NCBI GenBank assembly: GCA_965205155.1
Contig: OZ242033.1
Coordinates: 3,720,001-3,784,000 of the forward strand
Direction of reading: 5' to 3'
DNA length: 64,000 nt
Source of the DNA: Aldehydirespirator sp965205155
GTDB taxonomy: Bacteria; Actinomycetota; Acidimicrobiia; Acidimicrobiales; Aldehydirespiratoraceae
Shown: positions 26,562-34,365 of the stretch, piece after piece
Numbering within the stretch: the first letter of the stretch is position 1
Layout: every line of letters begins with the position of its first letter
Program-made: the position numbers and the translations under genes
Notes under the pieces: generated by a model
What the model was told of the DNA's origin: nothing
Databases searched by the model: none
The model's input: only the letters and a program-made list of their open reading frames with translations

Positions 26562-27448
26562 CGGTCGTCGTCGTCCAGCGTCGACCGGTAGTGGCGGGCG
26601 CCGGGGCCTCGCGGGGCCCGCTTGCCCCGGTGCTCCCAGTCGCCGCCCATGGCGGTGGACACCACCTCCTCGCTGTCCGACGGCTGGGCGCCGACATCGG
26701 AGCGAACCGGCTCGGGTCCGGCGACGACGGTGTTGGTCAGGGCGCCCAGGCCCTCCACCTCCACCGTCACGACATCGCCGGGCACGACCGGGCGGGATCC
26801 GGCCGGCGTGCCCGACAGCACCAGGTCGCCCGGCACCAGCGTGATGGTGCGGGCCAGGTCGGCCACCAGGTAGTGCATGTCCCACTCCATCTCGTCGGTA
26901 CTGCCGTCCTGGCGGACCTCGCCGTTCACCAGGGTGCGGATCTGCTTGCGGTGGAAGTCCCAGCCGGTCACCAGCGCCGGCCCGACCGGGCACAGCGTGT
27001 CGCTGCCCTTGACCCGCAGCATCGAGCCGGAGTCGGTGTCGCGGAAGTCGTGCAGCCCGTAGTCGTTGGCCACCGTGTAGCCCGCGATGAAGTCGCCCGC
27101 ATCGGCCGGCGGAACGTTGCGGCAGGTTCGGCCGATGACGATGCCGATCTCGCCCTCATAGTTCAGCCACCGGCACGGCTCGGGGCGGACGACGTCGGCA
27201 CCATGGGTGCTCAAGGCGGTGATCGGCTTGTGGAAGTAGGTGGGGGCGGGCGGCAGCCTGGTCATGAACTCGGCCACCCGGCTGGCGTAGTTCAGGTGAA
27301 CGCAGATGATCTTGGTCGGCTCGCACGGCGGAAGGTGCACCGCGCCGGCCTCGGCCACCCGCCGCCCGTCGCGGGCCACCAGGTCGTCGCGGTCGCGACG
27401 GGTGAGCACCGGATAGCCGTCCAGCAGTATGCGCCGGTACTCGGTCAC
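26558..27448 (-). CDS. hpaG: Fumarylacetoacetate hydrolase-family protein (HpaG-like decarboxylase/isomerase)
   Basis: 296 residues with the FAH fold core: KIICVHLNYASRVAEF, PTYFHKPITAL, NYEGEIGIVIGR (metal-binding ExE), GYTVANDYGLHDFR and TLVPGDLVLSGTPAGSRPV. FAH enzymes hydrolyse, isomerise or decarboxylate beta-dicarbonyl acids; beside an ALDH and extradiol pathway genes, an HpaG-type isomerase/decarboxylase is most likely. GTG 27448 is used because the sequence upstream in this frame is the antisense-like shadow of livF. The last 50 residues (after about 250) are a Ser/Arg-rich tail not usual in the family. Confidence 0.8.
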   Translation of the reverse strand: MTEYRRILLDGYPVLTRRDRDDLVARDGRRVAEAGAVHLPPCEPTKIICVHLNYASRVAEFMTRLPPAPTYFHKPITALSTHGADVVRPEPCRWLNYEGEIGIVIGRTCRNVPPADAGDFIAGYTVANDYGLHDFRDTDSGSMLRVKGSDTLCPVGPALVTGWDFHRKQIRTLVNGEVRQDGSTDEMEWDMHYLVADLARTITLVPGDLVLSGTPAGSRPVVPGDVVTVEVEGLGALTNTVVAGPEPVRSDVGAQPSDSEEVVSTAMGGDWEHRGKRAPRGPGARHYRSTLDDDDR

Positions 27449-27459
27449 AGTCGTTCCCG

Positions 27460-28170
27460 CTACGACTTCGCCCCGCCGACGAAGGTGTCGAACAGGTCGT
27501 CGCGCTCCAGCAGGTCGGCGGCCGCTCCCTCCGCTGCGACCTCGCCGGTGCGGAGCACATAGGCCCGGTCGGCCACCTCCAGCAGCCGGGTGGCGTTCTG
27601 CTCCACGACCAGCAGCGTCCGCCCCTCGGACCGGAGACGCCCAATGAGGTCGAACACGAAATCGACCAGCACGGGCGCGAGGCCCAGGGACGGCTCGTCC
27701 ATCAGCAGGACCCGCGGGTTGCTCATCAACGCTCGGGCGATGGCCAGCTGCTGGGCCTCGCCGCCGGACAGGTACCCGGCCGCGGTCGTCCATCTGTCCT
27801 TGAGCACAGGGAACAGCTCCGCCACCTCGTCGAGCCGCCCGGTGCGCTCCTCGGCCGAGACGATCTTCCCGCCGACCTTGAGGTTCTCCGAGACGGTCAT
27901 CTGGGCGAAGAGCCGCCGGTGCTCGGGGACCAGCGCCAGACCGGACCGGAGCATCCGGTCGGGGCTGTGGCCGGTCACCGACCGGTCATCGAGGCGGACT
28001 TCGCCGGTCGAGGGCCGCAGCAGCCCGGCGACCGTGCTCAGCAGGGTGGTCTTGCCCGCACCGTTGGGTCCTATGAGGCCGACGATCTCATTGGCCGCGA
28101 CAGAGAGGCTCACCTGGCGCAGCGCCGAGATCGCGCCGTAGCGAGTGGTCAGCCCCGACACCTCAAGCAC
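27460..28170 (-). CDS. livF: Branched-chain amino acid-type ABC transporter ATP-binding protein
   Basis: 236-residue ATPase of the LivF group. Walker A GPNGAGKTT, signature LSGGEAQQLA, Walker B VLLMDEPSLGLAP and the LVVEQN switch region are all present, and the length fits. LivF normally works with LivG, LivH, LivM and a binding protein, none of which is in the window. It may be the last remnant of, or supply, a transporter for aromatic or branched acids. GTG 28170 start. The FAH gene starts 11 bp after its stop. Confidence 0.88.
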   Translation of the reverse strand: MLEVSGLTTRYGAISALRQVSLSVAANEIVGLIGPNGAGKTTLLSTVAGLLRPSTGEVRLDDRSVTGHSPDRMLRSGLALVPEHRRLFAQMTVSENLKVGGKIVSAEERTGRLDEVAELFPVLKDRWTTAAGYLSGGEAQQLAIARALMSNPRVLLMDEPSLGLAPVLVDFVFDLIGRLRSEGRTLLVVEQNATRLLEVADRAYVLRTGEVAAEGAAADLLERDDLFDTFVGGAKS

Positions 28171-28265
28171 TACGAAACCCTATCCAGGCCCCTCACCCCC
28201 GAAGTTGGGCCAGCTTGCCTGCAGGATGACTGGGAGCGATCAGCCGCCTAGTCTTGCGCTGATTC

Positions 28266-28283
28266 CGTTTGGTAGCAAACAAA
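28266..28283. promoter_or_regulatory. Probable MarR operator, copy 1
   Basis: CGTTTGGTAGCAAACAAA contains a perfect inverted repeat GTTTG-N4-CAAAC just upstream of the MarR gene. A close relative, CGTTCGGTGCCAAACGAT, precedes the decarboxylase-P450-dioxygenase operon at 29015. Confidence 0.6.
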
Positions 28284-28298
28284 ACCGGGGATGCCGAC

Positions 28299-28802
28299 GT
28301 GGAAGACCGAGCGAGCCCGCGCCTACTCGACGCAGAGCGCCGCATCCAGGCGCGCCTCGGCGACCGGCAACTGGACTTCGACTCCATGCTCGCGGTGTCC
28401 AACATCTACCGGGCCGCAACCGCGGTGCGCCGCCGCGCCGAGCGTGGCGTGCTGTCGCAGTTCGGCCTGTCCTGGGGCGGCTTCACCACCCTTTGGGTGC
28501 TGTGGGTGTGGGGCGAGATGCGCACCGCGGACCTGGCCGAGGAATGTGATCTGTCCAAGGCGACGCTCACCGGAGTGGTCAAGACCCTGGAGAAGCGGGG
28601 ATTCGTGGAGCGTCGGCGGGTCGAGACGGACCGCCGCCGGGTGACGGTCGCGCTCACCGGCGCCGGCCTGGACACGATCGAGCGGCTCTTCCCCCGCTTC
28701 AACCGCTACGAGGGCGAGGTGGTGCGCGAGCTCTCGACGGCCGAGAAGCAGGAACTGGCCGGGCTGCTGCGCCGGGTGATCGTCGAGGCCGGCCAGCAGT
28801 GA
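28299..28802 (+). CDS. MarR-family transcriptional regulator, HpaR-like
   Basis: 167 residues. The winged helix is plain: TTLWVLWVWGEMRTADLAEE, CDLSKATLTGVVKTLEKRGF (recognition helix) and the wing VERRRVETDRRRVTVALT. GTG 28299 is chosen because a TTG 30 bp upstream would fall inside the palindromic operator. MarR proteins of the HpaR type repress aromatic meta-cleavage genes until the ring-hydroxylated acid binds. The shared operator before this gene and before the operon at 29 kb supports autoregulation plus control of that operon. Confidence 0.82.
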   Translation: MEDRASPRLLDAERRIQARLGDRQLDFDSMLAVSNIYRAATAVRRRAERGVLSQFGLSWGGFTTLWVLWVWGEMRTADLAEECDLSKATLTGVVKTLEKRGFVERRRVETDRRRVTVALTGAGLDTIERLFPRFNRYEGEVVRELSTAEKQELAGLLRRVIVEAGQQ

Positions 28803-28825
28803 CTGTGGCCGCCTGTGCCCTGATC

Positions 28826-28979
28826 TCAGTGCTCGACCACGTCGAAAGGGCCGAGGGCTAGTGCTCCGCCGTCGAGTCTGAAGGACGCGCCGTTGGCGAA
28901 GCGACCGGCCGGGGCCACCAGGTAGTGCACCCGTGACAACGGCCCGCCTGCCGGTCAGGTCGAACAGAGCATCAGCCAC
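28826..28979 (-). pseudogene. Remnant of a short-chain dehydrogenase
   Basis: The first 18 codons (MADALFDLTGRRAVVTG) match an SDR start up to the beginning of the nucleotide-binding loop. After an internal deletion and a frameshift the sequence resumes with an SDR-like C terminus: APAGRFANGASFRLDGGALA, then ALGPFDVVEH and a stop. The whole central part, including the active site, is gone. Confidence 0.65.
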
Positions 28980-29009
28980 GGCGACACGTTAATCAGCATT
29001 GCTCTCCGG

Positions 29010-29039
29010 TTGATCGTTCGGTGCCAAACGATTTATGCT
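29010..29039 (+). promoter_or_regulatory. Promoter with embedded operator, probably giving a leaderless mRNA
   Basis: TTGATC at 29010-29015 and TATGCT at 29034-29039 form -35 and -10 boxes with an 18-bp spacer. The operator copy CGTTCGGTGCCAAACGAT (29015-29032) lies in the spacer, where a bound MarR protein would block polymerase. Transcription would begin near 29046, on the GTG start itself. Confidence 0.5.
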
Positions 29040-29045
29040 CCAAGG

Positions 29046-29861
29046 GTGGCCGAGTTGCAGGGGTTCATGTACCCGAGGACGCCGACCGGGGCCGCGGGCA
29101 TCGTGCCCCCGCCGCCCTGGCATTACTCCGGGGACATGCTGACGGTGGAGTACCGCACCGATCCCGACCGGGTGGTCGAACTGCTGCCCGAACCTCTGGA
29201 GCCCGCCGACGAGGACCCCGGCGCGGTGGCCATGATCTGGGCCGAGTGGCAGAGCTGCGGCGACACCTTCGAGGAGCTGCTCGACCCGGTGCGGGCCCAA
29301 TACCGGGAGGTCTTCGCCGTCGTCCGCTGCCAGTTCCGGGGATCCACCTACAGCCGGGCGGCCTACATCTGGGTGGACAAGGACTTCGCCATGGCCAGGG
29401 GCCATTTCCAGGGCTACCCCAAGAAGATGAGCGAGATCGCCATGACCCGCCCGGTCACGGTGGGACGGGCCGGGCCGCGCCTGCAGGCGGGCGGCCGCTT
29501 CGGAGCGACTCTCAGCACTTGGGGACGGCGCATCGCCGAGGCCCGGTTCACCATCACCGGCACGGCCGACGCCCCCGGCTTCGTCAACGGCCACCCGATG
29601 CTGCACAGCCGGCAGATGCCGGCCATGGAGGCCGACGGCACCGACTCGCTCGACGAGCTGGTCACCATGCGGGGCTACGACGCCGACCTTGGGCCGGTGT
29701 ACGCCGGGGACGCCGAGCTGGTGCTGCCCGAGTGCCCCACCGAGGAGCTCCATCGCCTGGCGCCGGTCGAGATGATCGGCGGCTACTACCGCCAGGTCGG
29801 CATGTCCATGGCCGGCGGCACGACCCTGTGGGCCGCCCCCAACCCCAGGGCGGGTGCATGA
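29046..29861 (+). CDS. Acetoacetate decarboxylase-family protein
   Basis: 271 residues from GTG 29046 (alternative ATG 29067). The family core is seen in PPPPWHYSGDMLTVEYRTDP, IYVDK-like AYIWVDKDFAMARGHFQGYP and KKMSEIAMTRPV. The KK pair lies where the Schiff-base lysine of the family sits. Members decarboxylate or otherwise act on beta-keto or enol acids. No SD precedes the GTG, which fits the predicted leaderless start. The P450 gene overlaps its stop by 4 nt (ATGA). Substrate unknown. Confidence 0.75.
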   Translation: MAELQGFMYPRTPTGAAGIVPPPPWHYSGDMLTVEYRTDPDRVVELLPEPLEPADEDPGAVAMIWAEWQSCGDTFEELLDPVRAQYREVFAVVRCQFRGSTYSRAAYIWVDKDFAMARGHFQGYPKKMSEIAMTRPVTVGRAGPRLQAGGRFGATLSTWGRRIAEARFTITGTADAPGFVNGHPMLHSRQMPAMEADGTDSLDELVTMRGYDADLGPVYAGDAELVLPECPTEELHRLAPVEMIGGYYRQVGMSMAGGTTLWAAPNPRAGA

Positions 29862-31138
29862 CCACGGCCACCGCCACCTACGTCGACGACTACCTGGCCG
29901 ACCACGGCGACGATGACGCCGACCTGTCGTCCCACGACTCGTTCACCTCCGGTGTGCCCCACGCCACCTTCGCCAGGCTGCGCCGGGACGACCCGGTGCA
30001 CTGGACCCCCGAGGCCGGCGGCTCCGGCTTCTGGTCGATCACCCGCTACCACGACGCGCTGGCCGCCAGCCGCGATGTCGAGACGTTCACCTCCTCCCAA
30101 GGCATCCGCCTCGAGGAGATGGACGACGACGAGCTCCAAGCCCGCCGCACGATGATGGAGCTCGACCCGCCCGAGCACACCCGGCTGCGGCGCCTGGTGA
30201 ACCGGGGCTTCACCCGCCGCACGGTGGAGTCCTACGAGGACTCCATCCGGGCCCTGGCCGCCGAGGTTCTCGAAGAGGCCCTCACCGCCGACGCCTTCGA
30301 CTTCGTCACCGAGGTGGCGGCCAAACTGCCCATGCGGATGCTGGGCCGCCTGCTGGGCACCAGCGACGCCGACGGCCACCAGCTGGTCGAGTGGGGCGAC
30401 GCCTTCCTGGGCAACAGCGACCCGGAGTTCACCACCCACGTCATCGACACGGCCGACACCGAGGAGTTCCGGCTGATGCCGTTCCGCAGCCCGGCCGCGA
30501 TCGAGGTGTTCGAGTACGCCGAGCGCCAGGCCGCGGAGCGCCGGGCCTGCCCCCGCCACGACGTGATCACCCAGCTGCTGGCCCCCACCCGCGACGGCGA
30601 GCCGTTGAGCGACCTGGAGTTCAAGAACTTCTTCACCCTGCTCATCGCGGCCGGCAACGACACCACCCGCTACACGATGACCCACGGGCTGCGCACGATG
30701 ATGCACCATCCCGAGCTGTGGCGGGCCTGGCGGGCCGATCCGTCGCTCACTCCGAGCGCGGTCGAGGAGATCCTGCGGACCAGTGCGGTGACCATGCACT
30801 TCCGCCGCACCGCCACCCGATCCGTCACCCTCGGCGGGAAGAACATCGCCGCGGGCGACAAGGTGGTGATGTGGTTCTGCTCCGCCAACCACGACGACGG
30901 CGGGTTCCCCCGTCCATGGAGATTCGACCTGGCCCGGGACCCCAACGACCACATGGCCTTCGGTCGCAACGGACCGCACCTGTGCCTGGGCGCGTGGCTG
31001 GCCCGCATGGAGGCCCGGCTGGTGTACGAGGAGCTCATGAAGCGGATCGACCGGCTCGAACCCGACGGCGAGCCCCAGTACCTGCGCTCCAACTTCATTG
31101 CCGGCATCAAGCACTTGCCTGTGCGGGTAGTGGCATGA
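29858..31138 (+). CDS. Cytochrome P450 monooxygenase
   Basis: 426 residues. The I-helix reads IAAGNDTTR, the ExxR pair is in VEEILR, and the heme loop is FGRNGPHLCLGAWLAR with the cysteine ligand. MELDPPEHTRLRRLVNRGFT is the usual B/C-region block. Bacterial soluble P450 fed by ferredoxin; it probably hydroxylates a hydrophobic acid, sterol or aromatic compound. Translationally coupled to the decarboxylase-like gene (ATGA) and followed by the extradiol dioxygenase 28 bp later, so likely one operon under the MarR operator. Confidence 0.92.
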   Translation: MTTATATYVDDYLADHGDDDADLSSHDSFTSGVPHATFARLRRDDPVHWTPEAGGSGFWSITRYHDALAASRDVETFTSSQGIRLEEMDDDELQARRTMMELDPPEHTRLRRLVNRGFTRRTVESYEDSIRALAAEVLEEALTADAFDFVTEVAAKLPMRMLGRLLGTSDADGHQLVEWGDAFLGNSDPEFTTHVIDTADTEEFRLMPFRSPAAIEVFEYAERQAAERRACPRHDVITQLLAPTRDGEPLSDLEFKNFFTLLIAAGNDTTRYTMTHGLRTMMHHPELWRAWRADPSLTPSAVEEILRTSAVTMHFRRTATRSVTLGGKNIAAGDKVVMWFCSANHDDGGFPRPWRFDLARDPNDHMAFGRNGPHLCLGAWLARMEARLVYEELMKRIDRLEPDGEPQYLRSNFIAGIKHLPVRVVA

Positions 31139-31166
31139 TGCCGCCTGGCTGTCGGGAGGCCTACCG

Positions 31167-32027
31167 ATGGGATCGATAGTCGGGGCGGCGGTCGTGTCGC
31201 ACGTGCCGCCGCTGGTGATGCCCGAGCACGAGCGGCGGGCGCTCAACGGCGGTGAGGACACCACGCTGTTCGCGGGCCTGCACGCGCTGCGAGCCGAACG
31301 CCTGGCCCCGGCCGCGGTCGACACCGTGGTGGTGATCGACACCCACTGGTTCACCACCGTCGAGCACGTGGTCTCGGCCCACGAGCGGCGCAAGGGCCTG
31401 TACACCTCCGACGAGCTGCCCCGGGGCATGTGCGCCATGCCCTACGACATGCTCGGCGACCCGGAGCTGGCCCGCGCCTTCGCGGCCGAGGCCGCCGGGC
31501 GGGACGACACCTGGGTGACGGCCATCGACGACCCCCACCTGCCGGTGCACTACCCCACCATCAACCTGCTCAGCTTCCTGCAGGGCGATGAGCGCTGGAT
31601 GTCGATGGGCGTGTGCCAGACCGCCGAACCCGCGGACTTCCTGCTGGCCGGCCAGCTCCTAGCCGGCGCGGTGGCCGGGCTCGACCGCCGGGTGGTGATC
31701 CTGGCCAGCGGTGGGCTCAGCCACCGGTTCTGGCCGCTCAGCCAGTTCCGCGACCACGAGGGCGCCGATCCTGACCTCCACGTCCGCACTCCGGAGGCGG
31801 CCGCGGCCGATCGCAAGGTGCTGGCCTGGATGGTTGAAGGCAATCACGCCGCCATCATCGACTTCCTGCCCGAGTACTCCCGCCACGCGCCCGAGGGCTA
31901 CTTCGGCCACTACCTGATAATGGTCGGGGCGCTGGGCGGCCCGTCCTGCACGGCCCGCGGCACCCAGTTCGGCCAGTACGAGTCGGTGTCGGGCACGGGT
32001 CAGGCCCACGTATGGTTTGAACTGTAA
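31167..32027 (+). CDS. hpaD: Class III (LigB-type) extradiol ring-cleavage dioxygenase
   Basis: 286 residues with the LigB fold: an N-terminal AAVVSHVPPLV, VVIDTHWFTTVEHV, DDPHLPVHYPTINL, ILASGGLSHRFW and a C-terminal GYFGHYLIMVGALGG. The histidines in SHVPP and DTHW plus a later Glu form the non-heme iron site. It resembles 3,4-dihydroxyphenylacetate 2,3-dioxygenase and would open a catechol ring for the HpaE/HpaF/HpaG-like enzymes. ATG 31167 follows GGGAGG. The 3' end (QAHVWFEL, stop) is inside a 96-bp repeat that recurs at 32630. Confidence 0.83.
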   Translation: MGSIVGAAVVSHVPPLVMPEHERRALNGGEDTTLFAGLHALRAERLAPAAVDTVVVIDTHWFTTVEHVVSAHERRKGLYTSDELPRGMCAMPYDMLGDPELARAFAAEAAGRDDTWVTAIDDPHLPVHYPTINLLSFLQGDERWMSMGVCQTAEPADFLLAGQLLAGAVAGLDRRVVILASGGLSHRFWPLSQFRDHEGADPDLHVRTPEAAAADRKVLAWMVEGNHAAIIDFLPEYSRHAPEGYFGHYLIMVGALGGPSCTARGTQFGQYESVSGTGQAHVWFEL

Positions 32028-32084
32028 GCATGCCGCGGCGAGCACTGGTCCTGGCCCACGAGCCGCCCGGTACGAGCGCGCTGG
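31989..32084. repeat. Left copy of a 96-bp direct repeat flanking the inverted hpaF gene
   Basis: Matches 32630-32725 without gaps and with about a dozen mismatches. It spans the hpaD stop and a truncated copy of the amidotransferase 5' end (reads MPRRALVLAHEPPGTSAL, then is cut off). Confidence 0.8.
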
Positions 32085-32122
32085 ACTATCTCAAGTTCCC
32101 GGCCGGGTCCGATGCGAGCTGT
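32079..32122. repeat. 44-bp repeat, copy 1
   Basis: Same strand copy of 32273-32316 with a single mismatch. It joins the truncated amidotransferase fragment to the 3' end of hpaF and supplies the hpaF stop codon. Confidence 0.85.
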
Positions 32123-32508
32123 TCGGACTGGGCGAGATGGGTACGGACGTGGTTGCGGTTGATGCGCAGCGACGCGTCGATCAGCTGGACCTCAGCGCTG
32201 ATGGCGACCGGATGGTCGGGCTGAAGCGGAGCCAGCATGTCGTCAACGGTATCGATGAGCCGTGTCAGGAAACGCTGGACTATCTCAGGTTCCCGGCCGG
32301 GTCCGATGCGAGCTGTCAGGCACACGAATCCGTAGGAAGGGTCGCCGTCCGCGATCCGGTAGTGGTCGCGGGGCGCGGCTCGGGTGCGCAACCCGGCCAG
32401 GGCGGATAGACCGTCGTCGAGGGCGGCGGTGTGCACCGCGGCCAGCAGCGCGTCGGTGTCGATGAGGTCAGCCAGATTGGCCGAGTATTCGATGACGATG
32501 TGAGGCAT
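32086..32508 (-). CDS. hpaF: 5-carboxymethyl-2-hydroxymuconate isomerase-like protein
   Basis: 140 residues. It starts MPHIVIEYSANLAD, with Pro2 as the catalytic base of the tautomerase superfamily, and continues with DHYRIADGDPSYGFVCLTAR, RIGPGREPEIVQRFLTRLID and AISAEVQLIDASLRINRNHV, as in HpaF. The enzyme would isomerise the ring-opened product made by the HpaD-like dioxygenase and HpaE. The last ten residues (ASDPAGNLR) are read from a shifted copy of an internal 44-bp segment, so the C terminus is secondarily altered; HpaF of E. coli is somewhat shorter. It is inverted relative to its neighbours. Confidence 0.78.
   Translation of the reverse strand: MPHIVIEYSANLADLIDTDALLAAVHTAALDDGLSALAGLRTRAAPRDHYRIADGDPSYGFVCLTARIGPGREPEIVQRFLTRLIDTVDDMLAPLQPDHPVAISAEVQLIDASLRINRNHVRTHLAQSEQLASDPAGNLR
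32273..32316. repeat. 44-bp repeat, copy 2 (inside hpaF)
   Basis: Encodes the LTARIGPGREPEIVQ part of HpaF on the minus strand; copied with one mismatch at 32079-32122. Confidence 0.85.
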
Positions 32509-32629
32509 GGGAGTCCCGTCCGCCACGATTGTACGGCCGACGGCTCCGCCCAGTTGGCCGACTACGTGCTCCCGGGAGACTCCTGGCTCGAGCGACCCGG
32601 CTTGCTGGCCGGCATCAACGAGTCGGGGG

Positions 32630-32725
32630 CCGGGCACGGGACGAGCCCAAGTATGGTTTGACCTGTGAGCGAGCCGCGGCGAGCACTGGTCCTGGCCCAC
32701 GAGCCGCAGGGCACGAGCGCGCTGA
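32630..32725. repeat. Right copy of the 96-bp direct repeat
   Basis: Contains a degenerate hpaD 3' end (GTATGGTTTGACCTGTGA) followed by the true amidotransferase start. See 31989-32084. Confidence 0.8.
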
Positions 32726-33390
32726 TCGGCGAGCGGCTGGCGCAGCGGGGATTCGACGTGCACGAGCACGTGGTGACCGACGACCTGGACCGGCCCAACG
32801 ACGCGGGCCCGTTTCCCGACTTCGCCGAGTACGACGTGCTGGTGCCCATGGGCTCGATCCGGTCGCTCACCAACACCGACGAGATCGACCAGTGGATCTT
32901 CGAAGAGATCGACATGGTGCGGAAGGCCTACGCGCGGGGCACACCGATGCTCGGCGTCTGCTTCGGGGGTCAGCTGCTAGCCGCGGCCCTCGGCGGCGAG
33001 GTGGAGCCGGCGCCGGTGCCCGAGATCGGCTGGTACGAGGTGTCCGCGGTAGACGGCACCGCCAATCCGGCCGGACCGGGGCCGTGGTTCCAATGGCACC
33101 ACGACCGCTTCACGCCGCCACCGGACGCCGACGTGCTGGCCGTCAACGACAACGCGGTGCAGCTGTTCCGGCTGGGCCGCTGCGTCGGCACGCAGTTCCA
33201 TCCCGAGGTGACCCACGCCCATGTCGAGAGCTTCCTGACGGGGTCGGACGACGAGTACCTGGCCGAGCACGGGCTCAACCGGGACTACCTCCTCGACGGC
33301 ATACGCCGCCACGAGGACCGCAACACCCGCCAGTGCTTCGCCCTGGTCGACTGGTTCCTCGACGACGTGGCCTACTCGGCCTACTCGTAG
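32665..33390 (+). CDS. Class I glutamine amidotransferase-like protein
   Basis: 241 residues with a GATase1 fold. The nucleophile elbow is LGVCFGGQLLAAALGG (Cys) and the partner His-Glu lie in GTQFHPEVTHAHV. Free-standing members hydrolyse glutamine or a gamma-glutamyl compound. It starts with GTG 32665 (MSEPRRALVLAHEP), immediately after the hpaD-derived repeat. Its 5' end is duplicated in truncated form at 32030. It may act with the glutamine-synthetase-like ligase at 34-36 kb on a gamma-glutamylated intermediate; that link is inference. Confidence 0.8.
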   Translation: MSEPRRALVLAHEPQGTSALIGERLAQRGFDVHEHVVTDDLDRPNDAGPFPDFAEYDVLVPMGSIRSLTNTDEIDQWIFEEIDMVRKAYARGTPMLGVCFGGQLLAAALGGEVEPAPVPEIGWYEVSAVDGTANPAGPGPWFQWHHDRFTPPPDADVLAVNDNAVQLFRLGRCVGTQFHPEVTHAHVESFLTGSDDEYLAEHGLNRDYLLDGIRRHEDRNTRQCFALVDWFLDDVAYSAYS

Positions 33391-33501
33391 GAGGCTGCCG
33401 CCGCGACCTGCCTCGCCTTCCTCTGAGCCTGCGTTCCCGCTAGCCGGGTGCCCGGACGTCGAGGCGCCACCCCGGTCAGCCGTAGGTGGGAAGCAGGTGC
33501 A

Positions 33502-34278
33502 TCAGTTCTGGTTCCTGCTGATCGCGGCCCGGCGGGCTTCCAGGGCCCGGCGGCGTGCCGGTGAGGCCAGTCGAGCCTCTCGCTCTGGCTGCCATGCCGC
33601 AGGATCGAACCCCTCGCCGCGGTCGAGCGACGCCAGCAGCGTCTTGGTCGCGGCGGTGGCTTCAGAGTCGTAGCGGACGGTCCTCAGCATGCTCCGGGCC
33701 GTCTCGACGGTGGTCCCCGACGGCACCACGGTCGCGGTGCCGGCCGGCAGGTCCCGGCCCGACAGCTGCTGCTGGAGCACCATGAGGCGGCGGACGGTGG
33801 GCGAACCGAGCCGGGCGTGCAGCCGAGCCGTCGATGAAGGGTTGTAGAGGATCCCGAGGCTGGTCGAGGGCAAGCCGAGACGGGCCTCCTCGGAGACCAC
33901 GACGGCATCGCAGGCCCATGCCAAGTCCACCGCGGCGCCGTAGCAGGCGCCCTCGACCGCGGCGACCACCGGCAGCGGGCTGAGCGTGAGGCGCCGGCAG
34001 AGCCGCGCCAGCTCGTCGTCAAAGGCCAGATCATCAATCGTGCCGTTCAGCTCGGACAGGTCCGCTCCGGCGCTGAAGGCCTTGAGACCGCCGGTGAGCA
34101 ACACCCCGACCGCGCTGGGGCGCGCCTCGCGGGCAGCTTCGGACCCGGCCGTCTCGGCCGAGTCCAGCGCCGCTCCGATCTGGCGGATCGTTCGGCGCCG
34201 GAGGGCGTTGGCCCGCTCCGGCCGGTCGATCTTGACCTGCCAGATCGAGCCGTCGACGCTGTGGATGACGTCGGTCAC
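33502..34278 (-). CDS. Enoyl-CoA hydratase/isomerase (crotonase) family protein
   Basis: 258 residues. The CoA-binding and oxyanion-hole blocks are visible: VKIDRPERANALRRRTI, LTGGLKAFSAGADLSEL and AVEGACYGAAVDLAWACD. The second catalytic Glu, usually in a GxxPGxGGT loop, is not seen: the corresponding stretch reads LGILYNPSSTARL. It may therefore not be a simple hydratase; some crotonases act as isomerases, thioesterases or hydrolases. Downstream of the glutamine-synthetase-like gene on the same strand, 87 bp apart. GTG start. Confidence 0.82.
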   Translation of the reverse strand: MTDVIHSVDGSIWQVKIDRPERANALRRRTIRQIGAALDSAETAGSEAAREARPSAVGVLLTGGLKAFSAGADLSELNGTIDDLAFDDELARLCRRLTLSPLPVVAAVEGACYGAAVDLAWACDAVVVSEEARLGLPSTSLGILYNPSSTARLHARLGSPTVRRLMVLQQQLSGRDLPAGTATVVPSGTTVETARSMLRTVRYDSEATAATKTLLASLDRGEGFDPAAWQPEREARLASPARRRALEARRAAISRNQN

Positions 34279-34365
34279 GGCGTTGACGAGCGTACCGAAG
34301 TGGGTGCGAAGGGACGCACGTCCAGTTGAGTCTCCCTCCTGGTTGCAGCAGGCACGCGGCTGCGG

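Noticed and set aside
32030..32224. A separate small gene starting MPRRALVLAHEP
   Set aside because: It is a truncated copy of the amidotransferase 5' end joined to a copied piece of hpaF; no independent function is likely.
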